DNA of 64,000 nucleotides from Paraglaciecola arctica BSs20135. GTDB taxonomy: Bacteria > Pseudomonadota > Gammaproteobacteria > Enterobacterales > Alteromonadaceae. Of this stretch, positions 44,583 through 52,336 are shown piece after piece (the stretch's first letter is position 1; each line of letters starts with the position of its first letter). A model generated the notes under the pieces. The model was not told where the DNA came from. It ran no database searches and worked only from the letters and a program-made list of their open reading frames with translations. The position numbers and the translations under genes are program-made. Location of the stretch: positions 372,001-436,000 of the forward strand of contig NZ_BAEO01000062.1 of assembly GCF_000314995.1 (NCBI RefSeq), in the 5' to 3' direction.

Positions 44583-44714
44583 ATGCAAGGACGAATAATA
44601 CGATGGAATGATGATCGAGGATTTGGGTTTATTTCATCAAAAGACTGTGATGGTGATGTGTTTGCCCATATGACCTGTGGGGTCAGGTTCTTTGAACTAT
44701 TAATTACTAACTAA
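44583..44714 (+). pseudogene. Truncated cold-shock domain gene
   Basis: An excellent ribosome-binding site (AAAGGAGGTG) precedes ATG 44583. The first 29 residues, MQGRIIRWNDDRGFGFISSK then DCDGDVFAH, are the beginning of a cold-shock domain with the RNP1 motif RGFGFI. Homology then stops abruptly: the frame continues with MTCGVRFFELLITN and ends at 44714, running into the end of the converging radD gene. The remaining half of the domain, and any C-terminal membrane part (as in DUF1294 fusion proteins), is missing. The junction lies at a small palindrome TGACC-tgtgg-GGTCA. It is probably a deletion remnant. Confidence 0.75.
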
Positions 44715-46464
44715 GCTCATTCGCCTTTCGATAAGGCCCCTCGTAATCAAATAAACGTTCGGTCACTTGCCAGTGATTTTTTTGCTTTTTGGCTATCACA
44801 AAGTCAGGCGTTGGTAGGTAAGGTAAAAACTTCTCTAATTCTTCAAGTGAGTTGAACTGAATCGACTGACTGCCATTGGCTATTCTTCGTGCAAATAAAT
44901 CGTTAAAGGCTTGTCGCGAATTTTTATAATTAAAGCGGAAGGTTTCCGATAACGTGAGGCCGTCTTCGTCGTGGTAGGTGATTTTTAAGCACTTGTCGGC
45001 CTTGTTAATCTCTGGGGTAATGGCAGCGCAGCGTAGTACTTTGTTATTTTTTAAATTTAACGCTTTTCTTAATAAATCATCGGGATCAATTAACTTCTCT
45101 GAGCAATGTTGGCATTGTCTGGCGGCGATATCGTTTTCTTGGTTACAGTGAGGACAGTGTTTGAAGCGAAAACGGTAAGTGCATTGGGTTTCGCCTTCTG
45201 GGCCCTCAATCAAGCCATGACAACGACGGCCAAAATGTTCAAGAATATTACCTTCTGGGTCTTTTCTGCCCCAAAATGCATTGGCAAAATCACATTGAGG
45301 GCAGTGGATTTGAACCGCAACTGAATCTTGTGTGGGCTTCTTCTCTCCAATTTCTGGCTGAAAAATATTGTAACCATTATTGGTGTAATCCAATACTAGG
45401 CAGTCCTTTTTTCCCGGACTTAGGCGCAAACCACGACCTACAATTTGTTGAAATAAACTGACCGATTGAGTGGGGCGCAAAATAGCAATGACATCCACGT
45501 GGGGCGCATCAAAGCCTGTCGTCAATACAGAAACATTCACTAGGTACTTAATTTTTTTGGCTTTAAACGCGGCTATTAGCCCATCACGTTGTTTTATTTT
45601 TGTGGTGCCGGTAATTAAGGCCGTTTGCTCTGCTGGTAAATAACCGCAGATTTCTTGGGCGTGATCTATGGTTGCAGCAAAAATCATCACGCCTTGTCGG
45701 TCTTGGCTAAGCTGTATAATTTGCTCGGTAACTGCCTTTGTGACTCGTGGGTGTTTGTGGATGAGTTCATTTAAGGCGATATCATCGGTGTTTTGTTCAC
45801 CGTCCAAGCTTTGTGTCAACAAACTAAAGTCATAATGGGCAATAGCCGCATCATAGTGAATGGGTGGCGTTAAATAACCTTTTTTTACCATGTGCTGCAG
45901 TGGTAGTTCGAAAATACACTTTTTAAAAAAAGAGTCGGTGAAGGGTCGTGTATAACCATGGTAATGATGCTGATAAATCCAGCCGCTGCCCAATCGATAG
46001 GGTGTAGCAGTTAAGCCAAGGATCTTTACGTTAGGATTAAGGGTGCGAAAATGCGCCAGGGTTTTATGGTATTGACCGCTATCGTCTTGGCCCACTCGAT
46101 GACATTCATCAATAATAATCAAGCTGGCAGGGGCCTGAAAAGCGTCTAGGTTAGCAGAAAGTGATTGAATACTGGCAAAGACTGTTTTTGCGGTAGTATT
46201 TTTTTGGCCTAGCCCTGCCGAAAAAACACCCGCTGGCGAACCCGTAGCAAGAAATTTTTCATGATTTTGTTCAACTAACTCTTTTACATGGGCAAGGCAA
46301 ATAACCCGACCTTTTGCCAGTCGACTCAGCTCAGCAATCACTAAACTTTTACCTGCACCGGTAGGCAATACAATCACAGCTGGGTCATCGTCATGACGAA
46401 AGTGTTTTACAGCCGCCTCAACAGCTTGGGTTTGGTAATCTCGTAATATGAATGCTTGGCTCAT
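44707..46464 (-). CDS. radD: DNA repair helicase RadD (YejH)
   Basis: A 585-residue superfamily 2 helicase matching E. coli RadD (586 residues) throughout. Landmarks are the Q-motif region LRDYQTQAVEAAVKHFRH, Walker A VLPTGAGKSLVIAEL, the DEAH-like IIDECHRVGQ, LGLTATPYRLGSGW, LTTGFDAPHVD, and QQIVGRGLRLSPGKKDC. A C-terminal zinc-finger region follows with paired Cys (IHCPQCDFANAFWG, HCPHCNQENDIAARQCQHC), then the conserved WQVTERLFDYEG. The start at 46464 (MSQAFILRDYQ) is chosen over the longer frame to 46572, whose extra 36 residues do not fit the family. It acts in DNA damage tolerance. Confidence 0.95.
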   Translation of the reverse strand: MSQAFILRDYQTQAVEAAVKHFRHDDDPAVIVLPTGAGKSLVIAELSRLAKGRVICLAHVKELVEQNHEKFLATGSPAGVFSAGLGQKNTTAKTVFASIQSLSANLDAFQAPASLIIIDECHRVGQDDSGQYHKTLAHFRTLNPNVKILGLTATPYRLGSGWIYQHHYHGYTRPFTDSFFKKCIFELPLQHMVKKGYLTPPIHYDAAIAHYDFSLLTQSLDGEQNTDDIALNELIHKHPRVTKAVTEQIIQLSQDRQGVMIFAATIDHAQEICGYLPAEQTALITGTTKIKQRDGLIAAFKAKKIKYLVNVSVLTTGFDAPHVDVIAILRPTQSVSLFQQIVGRGLRLSPGKKDCLVLDYTNNGYNIFQPEIGEKKPTQDSVAVQIHCPQCDFANAFWGRKDPEGNILEHFGRRCHGLIEGPEGETQCTYRFRFKHCPHCNQENDIAARQCQHCSEKLIDPDDLLRKALNLKNNKVLRCAAITPEINKADKCLKITYHDEDGLTLSETFRFNYKNSRQAFNDLFARRIANGSQSIQFNSLEELEKFLPYLPTPDFVIAKKQKNHWQVTERLFDYEGPYRKANELS

Positions 46465-46686
46465 AATGCTTGGAATATTGGGTGGTTGAAAGAGGGGAAG
46501 TTGTTGATTATACAGTAACGGCAAAGTTGGTTGAGATGTTTTACAAAATATAAAAGCAGGGGGGCAAGTCACTTTTTTAAATCAACTTAAGCGCGCAATT
46601 ATCAGTAATAATGTCTGCCGGGTTTGAGTTGCCTCAGGTAGAATGCCGCCGCTTAGCTTATTCATTTTTTGGGGGACGTATTTTAG

Positions 46687-47556
46687 ATGCAAATTAATCG
46701 TGTACTGCTGACTGCCGTGGGCAGTATTTTATTAGCTATGGTGACAATTCAAATCGGCGCGTCTTTAGCAAAACAACTTTTTCCTTTGGTTGGGCCGGAA
46801 GGCACCACTGCATTGCGTTTAGGTTTTTCCGCTGCCGTACTTTGGTTAGTGTATCGCCCATGGCGAGCATTACCTCAGGGGCGAGATTGGCAGAGTATTA
46901 TTATTTACGGCCTGTGTTTAGGTGGGATGAATATTCTGTTTTACCTAGCTATTGAGCGCATTCCTTTAGGAATAGCCGTGGCTCTTGAATTTACCGGCCC
47001 TTTAGCCGTGGCTTTATTTGGGTCTAAGCGAAAAAGCGATCTGCTCTGGGTTGCTTTAGCCATAGCTGGGATTTTTATGCTACTGCCTGATTTAGCTAGC
47101 GCACAAGGGCTGGATCTTACTGGTGCCTTAATGGCATTAGGGGCTGGTGGATGCTGGGCCGGTTATATCTTGTTTGGGACTCGCACTGGCAAACAAGCAT
47201 CAGGTGGCATTACAGTGGCGCTAGGCATGACAGTGGCTGCCATAGTGATTGTGCCAATTGGCGCAGTGAGCCAAGGCTTAGCGTTAATTAGCTGGGAGGT
47301 TTTACCCCTTGGGTTATTGGTGGGGGTGTTATCCAGTGCTTTGCCTTACTCCTTGGAAATGGTAGCCCTTAGAAATATGCCAACACAGACCTTTAGCGTG
47401 CTGATGAGTTTAGAGCCAGCGATTGCGGCCTTGGCTGGTCTTGTTATTTTAAGTGAGCAACTGACCTTGCTACAGTGGGCTGCAATTGGTTTAGTCATTA
47501 TCGCTTCAATAGGTAGTAGTTTTACGCCTAAAAAAGCCATCGAGATGGGGGTGTAA
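46687..47556 (+). CDS. rhtA: RhtA-like EamA/DMT family exporter
   Basis: A 289-residue protein with ten predicted membrane helices in two EamA repeats. The sequence (GTTALRLGFSAAVLWLVYRPW, YLAIERIPLGIAVALEFTGPLAVAL, LPYSLEMVALRNMPTQTFSVLMSLEPAIAALAG) resembles RhtA, the threonine/homoserine exporter. It probably exports an amino acid or a related metabolite across the inner membrane. GGGGGA lies before the ATG. It is followed by copy 4 of the structured intergenic element. Confidence 0.82.
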   Translation: MQINRVLLTAVGSILLAMVTIQIGASLAKQLFPLVGPEGTTALRLGFSAAVLWLVYRPWRALPQGRDWQSIIIYGLCLGGMNILFYLAIERIPLGIAVALEFTGPLAVALFGSKRKSDLLWVALAIAGIFMLLPDLASAQGLDLTGALMALGAGGCWAGYILFGTRTGKQASGGITVALGMTVAAIVIVPIGAVSQGLALISWEVLPLGLLVGVLSSALPYSLEMVALRNMPTQTFSVLMSLEPAIAALAGLVILSEQLTLLQWAAIGLVIIASIGSSFTPKKAIEMGV

Positions 47557-47636
47557 CCCCGTTTCTAATCTTCCTTTATAATCGATGGGCCAAGTTCGTT
47601 GAAACGGATAAATGAGTCAAAGTCGCTGAAATTTTT

Positions 47637-47870
47637 GTGGCTCAGCCACTGCTTTTTCCGCAATTAGGAACTTTAGCAGCGAGCGGCTTTTCTTGGTTAC
47701 TTCTTTTGGCTGTTCCATATTTACGGGATAAATATGGAACAGCTTTAGCTGGCCGGTAAGATTAACTGCATGGACGCATTTAATAAAAAGAAGTAACTGG
47801 TTCGAAGGGATTCGAGATAAAAACCATCAGGACGATGACGCGCAGCGTGCTCCGGTTTTTATTCGCTGTT
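47637..47870 (-). repeat. Structured intergenic element, copy 4 (reverse orientation)
   Basis: Reading the minus strand, H1 is CATC-gtcct-GATG (47824-47836) followed by TTTTT. H2 is TCGAA-TCCC-TTCGA (47802-47815). H3 is GTTACTTCTTTT / AAAAGAAGTAAC (47786-47797 with 47696-47707), here holding an inserted perfect 13-bp hairpin (47711-47723 with 47729-47741, loop cggga on the plus strand). After that comes AAGCCGCTCG and a GTGGC-TGA-GCCAC hairpin, as at the right ends of copies 1 and 2. It lies between two convergent genes. Confidence 0.65.
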
Positions 47871-48660
47871 ATATTTTTCTTTTGGCTACTAGGTTAAATA
47901 CCAGATTAGGCGCGTAACGCTTTAGGGTGAGTATAAAAATCGATAATCCTTTACCCACTACAATTTCTTTCACCCCTTTATTCATTTTATTAACAATGAC
48001 TTGGGCGCATTGGTCAACATCCATCCCATTTTTAATATCATCGTCTTCTATGCCAAATTTATCGCCATTGCTGGTGATAGCGTTAATCGACACATCGGTT
48101 TTTATAAATCCCGGCGTAATAGTACTTACTTGAATGTTATTTTCGGCAACCTCTGCTCGTAATGCATCAAAGAACCCCATTACTGCATGTTTAGCTGCGC
48201 AATAACCGCTGCGTAACTTCACGCCAACTTTACCCGCTACGCTTGAGGTCACCGCTATGTGTCCCGAGCCCTGTTTAAGCATAATCGGCAATACCGCCTT
48301 GGTTAAGGCAATTTGACCAAACACATCTACTTCAAACAGGGTGCGATAGGTACTTAGTTCAGTATCAATACACAGCGAACGTTGAGAAATCCCAGCATTA
48401 TTAATCAGCACATCTATACGACCAAATTCTGCTAACACAAGCTCAACTTGAGCTGGCATGATGTCTACTTTTAGCAAATCTAGGGGCAACACAAACACAT
48501 TACTGTCGGCACAACCTAATTCAATACAGGCTTGTTTTACCTGCTCAAGTTCGGGGACTCGCCTAGCAGATAAAACTAATTTTGCGCCTTGTCTGGCATA
48601 TTGTTTTGCAAGCGCTTCACCGATACCAGAAGACGCTCCGGTAATCCATACAACTGCCAT
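47869..48660 (-). CDS. Short-chain dehydrogenase/reductase
   Basis: A 263-residue classical SDR. The coenzyme motif is ITGASSGIGEALA at the N-terminus, with NNAGIS, the catalytic Ser in AVTSSVAGKVG, and YCAAKHAV with the catalytic Tyr and Lys. Arg33 in SARRVPEL after strand 2 suggests NADP(H). A hydrophobic C-terminal stretch (LSIFILTLKRYAPNLVFNLV) resembles DHRS7-like SDRs that associate with membranes. The substrate is unknown. It is monocistronic. Confidence 0.88.
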   Translation of the reverse strand: MAVVWITGASSGIGEALAKQYARQGAKLVLSARRVPELEQVKQACIELGCADSNVFVLPLDLLKVDIMPAQVELVLAEFGRIDVLINNAGISQRSLCIDTELSTYRTLFEVDVFGQIALTKAVLPIMLKQGSGHIAVTSSVAGKVGVKLRSGYCAAKHAVMGFFDALRAEVAENNIQVSTITPGFIKTDVSINAITSNGDKFGIEDDDIKNGMDVDQCAQVIVNKMNKGVKEIVVGKGLSIFILTLKRYAPNLVFNLVAKRKI

Positions 48661-48848
48661 ATTTCACCCAATGATTGTGTTAACTTAGGTAGGCACTATC
48701 TGATATTTTATGCAGCTTATCAACAGCTAAAAAATCTATTGGTAGCAGAGGAAGCATTGGCTTCGACATAGTGGGGGGATGACCTCACAGGTGTTTAAAG
48801 TCAGTATCTTCTCAACCATGCTCTGCTGTATCGGATAGGCTGTGTGTC

Positions 48849-49850
48849 TCAGTAACTTTTTTTGATTGTGGCTATATGTCGTTGAAATGCGCGGCTGTCA
48901 TCCCAACTAACGCGTTTGGGTTGTAATTTTCCTGAGAGTAATTCTAGACTCACATACTCAATTTGGTGATTAAAACCTTGGCAAGATCGCGACTCAGTAT
49001 AGGTATCAATACATTGTTCTTGTTCATACAGTTTGGCGTCTCGTGCCCCCCAGTAATCAGATATGGAAATAAGTCCCTTGTCTCCAATAAGTGTTAGGTA
49101 ATTTGGTAATTTACGGCGGAATGAGGCACTTAACTGTGCGGTAGCGGTATTTTTATTATATGAATTAAACACAGCAATATCATCTTCAACGCCATTTTCG
49201 GCGTTGTGATGCCATACGTTTTGGCTGTCAGGATCTTGTTTTAAAAATAACCACGCCATTGCGATAGGGTATATTCCCATATCAAATAGGCAACCTCCAG
49301 CTAGGTTTTTGTCGTATTCTCTGAGGTCTGGGTTATACGGCAAGTGAAATCCAAAGTCTGCTCTAACGTGGCGTAATGTACCAATGCGACCTTGTTGTAT
49401 CCATTGTTGTGCTTTTAATATGACCGGCAGGAAGTAGGTCCACATGCCTTCCATAAAGTAGCGGCCTTCTGCCTTGGCTACTGTCAGTACCTCTTCTAGC
49501 TCTTGAGGAGTGATGGTTGCAGGTTTTTCGCATAACACGTGTTTGCCTGCGCGCAGTGCTGCGATTGATTGTTCTTTGTGGTGGGTGTGAGGTGTTGCGA
49601 TATAAACAGCATCAATCTCGGGGGACGCGAATAGCTCAGCATAGGATCCATAGGCGGTTTCGATCGAACATTCGTTTGCAAAAGCTTGGGCAGAGTCTAG
49701 ATTACGAGACGCTACCGCAGCCAATGTTGCATGTTCTGCGAGCTGGATATCGTTAGCAAAGGTTTTTGCAATACGACCTGCACCCACAATGCCCCAGCGA
49801 ATGGTCGGATTTGTACTGTCTATATTATTCAGATTATTTATATTATTCAT
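48849..49850 (-). CDS. Gfo/Idh/MocA family oxidoreductase
   Basis: A 333-residue NAD(P)-dependent oxidoreductase. The Rossmann motif is RWGIVGAGRIAKTFANDI (about residues 18-35). The conserved AVYIATPHTHHKEQSIAALRAGKHVLCEKPA (about 95-125) carries the EKP lysine, and GGCLFDMGIYPI carries the catalytic Asp/Gly region (about 190). It probably oxidises or reduces a sugar, cyclitol or a trans-dihydrodiol-like compound. It lies about 100 bp after the PhyH-type dioxygenase gene on the same strand, and both are divergent from an AraC regulator, so the three probably form one small pathway. The substrate is unknown. Confidence 0.88.
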   Translation of the reverse strand: MNNINNLNNIDSTNPTIRWGIVGAGRIAKTFANDIQLAEHATLAAVASRNLDSAQAFANECSIETAYGSYAELFASPEIDAVYIATPHTHHKEQSIAALRAGKHVLCEKPATITPQELEEVLTVAKAEGRYFMEGMWTYFLPVILKAQQWIQQGRIGTLRHVRADFGFHLPYNPDLREYDKNLAGGCLFDMGIYPIAMAWLFLKQDPDSQNVWHHNAENGVEDDIAVFNSYNKNTATAQLSASFRRKLPNYLTLIGDKGLISISDYWGARDAKLYEQEQCIDTYTESRSCQGFNHQIEYVSLELLSGKLQPKRVSWDDSRAFQRHIATIKKSY

Positions 49851-49948
49851 AATGTTCTGGCTGCATTACCTAAATCAATTTGTTGTCGACAAGTGTTTGG
49901 AAATTTATGTGTTTGCACTGAGCGTTCCGCCTAGGAGATAGTCCTTGG

Positions 49949-50659
49949 CTACTCTATCGTTCTATCCTTAGTTACTGTGCTTGTGGGAAAGTGGTATCGC
50001 ATATTTCTATAGACACAAGTATCGGTAATGTTACTCGGCGTGTTGGCCGGGCAGCATCGGTAATTTGTTGATACACGGTATGTGCTGTTTATGGGTAATA
50101 CACGATGCCAAGTGTGGCCGTGTAACAAAACCAGCGTGCCTTTTTTGGGACTTAATACGCATTGTTCTGGTAGCTCTTCATTAACATCGCCGACGCTAAT
50201 TGCACCACCTTTGTGAGTGCCGGGCACAACCAGTGTTTGGCCGCCAGTATTTTCGTCAATATCCATGGTATAAACCAAACGATTTAGATTAAATTGCTGT
50301 TTATCTTCGGGAGGGCAGTCTTGGTGCCAAGCTTGTCCTTGTGATCCTTTTTTACTGAACATAACCATACTGTATAAACTACACCAACCGCTGCCGAGTA
50401 TCGCTTCGGTTAAGGCGATAAATCGCTGATCTTTTTCAACAATATCAAATTGATCTTTGCCTTCCTTTTGCGGAAACCAGGGGATGACATCGGTATTCGA
50501 TTTCTTCAAAAATTCTTCGTTGTGCTGAAATTCTGGGTCGTCACCAAAGTGCTCTATAATTTGGGTCTGATAGTTATCCATTAACGCATTTTCAAAAAAA
50601 CCGTCAATGCTTATATAGCCTTGTTCCCAAAATTGTTTTGCCAATAATTCTATATTCAT
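49949..50659 (-). CDS. Phytanoyl-CoA dioxygenase (PhyH) family protein
   Basis: A 236-residue Fe(II)/2-oxoglutarate-dependent oxygenase. The metal-binding triad is visible as AWHQDCPPED (His and Asp) and LLHGHTWHRVLP (distal His). The 2-oxoglutarate Arg probably lies in YRVSTNYRCCP. GGQTLVVPGTHKGG is the typical strand before the distal His. It hydroxylates an unknown substrate. It is encoded upstream of the Gfo/Idh/MocA gene, and the AraC gene is divergent 189 bp away. Confidence 0.88.
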   Translation of the reverse strand: MNIELLAKQFWEQGYISIDGFFENALMDNYQTQIIEHFGDDPEFQHNEEFLKKSNTDVIPWFPQKEGKDQFDIVEKDQRFIALTEAILGSGWCSLYSMVMFSKKGSQGQAWHQDCPPEDKQQFNLNRLVYTMDIDENTGGQTLVVPGTHKGGAISVGDVNEELPEQCVLSPKKGTLVLLHGHTWHRVLPINSTYRVSTNYRCCPANTPSNITDTCVYRNMRYHFPTSTVTKDRTIE

Positions 50660-50848
50660 TTCTAAATCCTGTTCATTGATACAGACTAGTATTCATGCTT
50701 GTCTTGGTCAAAATAGTAGTGCCATAACACTCGATACGGATAACTATGATAAATTGCATGGTCTTGAATAGTTAGGTGTAATAGTATCAATAAGTTATCC
50801 ATTGCTATCATTTGCTGTGGTGGTGGGTTGCTTTTTTAGGTGCTAGTA

Positions 50849-51673
50849 ATGTTACAAAAACAATGGCAAGACCGTTTGGAGCTTGGTTCTAAATGTCAGG
50901 AACTATTTGTAGACACTAAGCGAGTGCCGGAAATAGAAGACCTAGGTATTCAGATGTCTGGGATATCGACCATGTTGGGATCCTTTTGTCTTGAGCGAGT
51001 GAACCCTAACAATCATACATTGCTGTACACAATTGAAGGCACCGGCCAGGTAACAACACCTTACGGCACAGAGATAATTGAAAAACAAACCCTTACGACA
51101 TTACCAGCCGGGGTGCCTTTTAATATGACTCTCAATAGCCAAAAGTGGAAGTTAGTGTGGTTTAACGTAAATGATACGGCGCATTGGCGTAACTTATGTG
51201 AATACCAGCCATTGAATCAGCCAAACCAGCAGTGTCAGTCTATGTATCATGCACTCAGCCTTATTTATCATGAACCCAGTCAATTATTGCGAGCGGGATG
51301 TTTAAGCCAGTTAGTGCATTATCTGAATGAAAGTTTGAAGCCTTTGGTCACCTCTAGCCAAGGACAACACCGCTTAGAGGTTGTGTTTCTGCATGTTGAA
51401 CAGCGGTTGCAATCAGCATGGAGTATCGAGCAATTATGCACTTTGGCGTATTATTCAGCACCCCATTTGCACAGGTTATGTCAGCTGCAATACGGCCGAA
51501 GCCCAATGCAGCAGGTTATCTTTTTACGCATGGAACGAGCAAAATACCTACTGCGTCACAGTGATTTTTCCATCTCGCATATTGCCGAGAGAGTGGGTTA
51601 TCAAGAGGTCAGTAATTTCTCTAAGCGTTTCAATAAGTCGGTAGGACAATCTCCGAAACAATATCGAACATAA
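50849..51673 (+). CDS. AraC family transcriptional regulator
   Basis: A 274-residue regulator from the ATG at 50849. That start is chosen because AGG lies 8 bases upstream; a GTG at 50840 in the same frame is possible. The N-terminal half (about residues 1-160) is a cupin-type sensing domain (TLLYTIEGTGQVTTPYG, LTTLPAGVPFNMTLNS). The C-terminal 100 residues are the double helix-turn-helix domain (WSIEQLCTLAYYSAPHLHRLCQLQYGRSPMQQVIFLRMERAKYLL, then FSISHIAERVGYQEVSNFSKRFNKSVGQSPKQYR). It is divergent from the PhyH and Gfo/Idh/MocA genes and likely activates them in response to their substrate. Confidence 0.92.
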   Translation: MLQKQWQDRLELGSKCQELFVDTKRVPEIEDLGIQMSGISTMLGSFCLERVNPNNHTLLYTIEGTGQVTTPYGTEIIEKQTLTTLPAGVPFNMTLNSQKWKLVWFNVNDTAHWRNLCEYQPLNQPNQQCQSMYHALSLIYHEPSQLLRAGCLSQLVHYLNESLKPLVTSSQGQHRLEVVFLHVEQRLQSAWSIEQLCTLAYYSAPHLHRLCQLQYGRSPMQQVIFLRMERAKYLLRHSDFSISHIAERVGYQEVSNFSKRFNKSVGQSPKQYRT

Positions 51674-52336
51674 ACAACAGCACAGTTATGTATTTCCTAA
51701 TGGATCATAAGCAATTTTCTTTGCCATTATTTTACACCAAAGATAGAAGTTCAAGGGCGGACAGGATCGTTGAAAACTGTTGAATTGGATAAATGGAATG
51801 TTCTATTAAACTTTAAAATATCTTGGGTCAAAGAAAACATTTAAGTGAAGTGGCCAACTAAATCAGTACGCAGGTAATCGTTCTTTATGTTACTAACTCT
51901 GCTTTTTATAGCGTCATATAATTGTTGTAGTTATGCTCAGGATTTTTATTGTAATGCTTCAGCTTTTTTATCGTGCCTGTCTAGCTAATTTATATGATTT
52001 ACTACTAATTTATGCCAATTATATAGAAACTGGAATGCTGCTTCTATAGCCCGTCATATAAGGTCTGTGGCAGTTTTAATTGGCTGCACACAACTGCCAA
52101 AAACATCTAATTACAGAGAACTTAGGGTTACATTAGTGAAAACTGTCCATTTATACTGGTTGCATAAATGTCCAGTTAGGCTTGCTGCTGTTAAGCTTGC
52201 CGAATAACTTATTACTCGAAGCGACAAGGGTCGAGCGTGAGGATACGCATTTTTATAATAAAAGTACTAAGTATCAGATAGTTACTTAGAGGTTAGGTAT
52301 ATAACTCAACACATTGAACACTAACAAGGAAAAGAT
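51674..52336. other. Long intergenic region upstream of the receptor-SAM hydrolase pair
   Basis: About 660 AT-rich bases with no convincing ORF. AAGGAAAAG precedes the receptor ATG. I recognised no riboswitch, including no SAM-box pattern, and no repeat. A long leader or regulatory RNA is possible but not shown. Confidence 0.4.

Noticed and set aside
44532-44714. Full-length 60-residue protein from 44532
   Set aside because: The strong ribosome-binding site and the cold-shock homology both begin at 44583, so the first 17 residues are not expected to be translated.
46465-46572. N-terminal extension of radD
   Set aside because: The extension does not match the RadD family, which begins at the MxxxFxLRxYQ segment.
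51674-52336. SAM-responsive riboswitch ahead of the receptor-SAM hydrolase operon
   Set aside because: The long leader invited the idea, but no SAM-I, SAM-II or SAM-IV signature could be recognised by eye.
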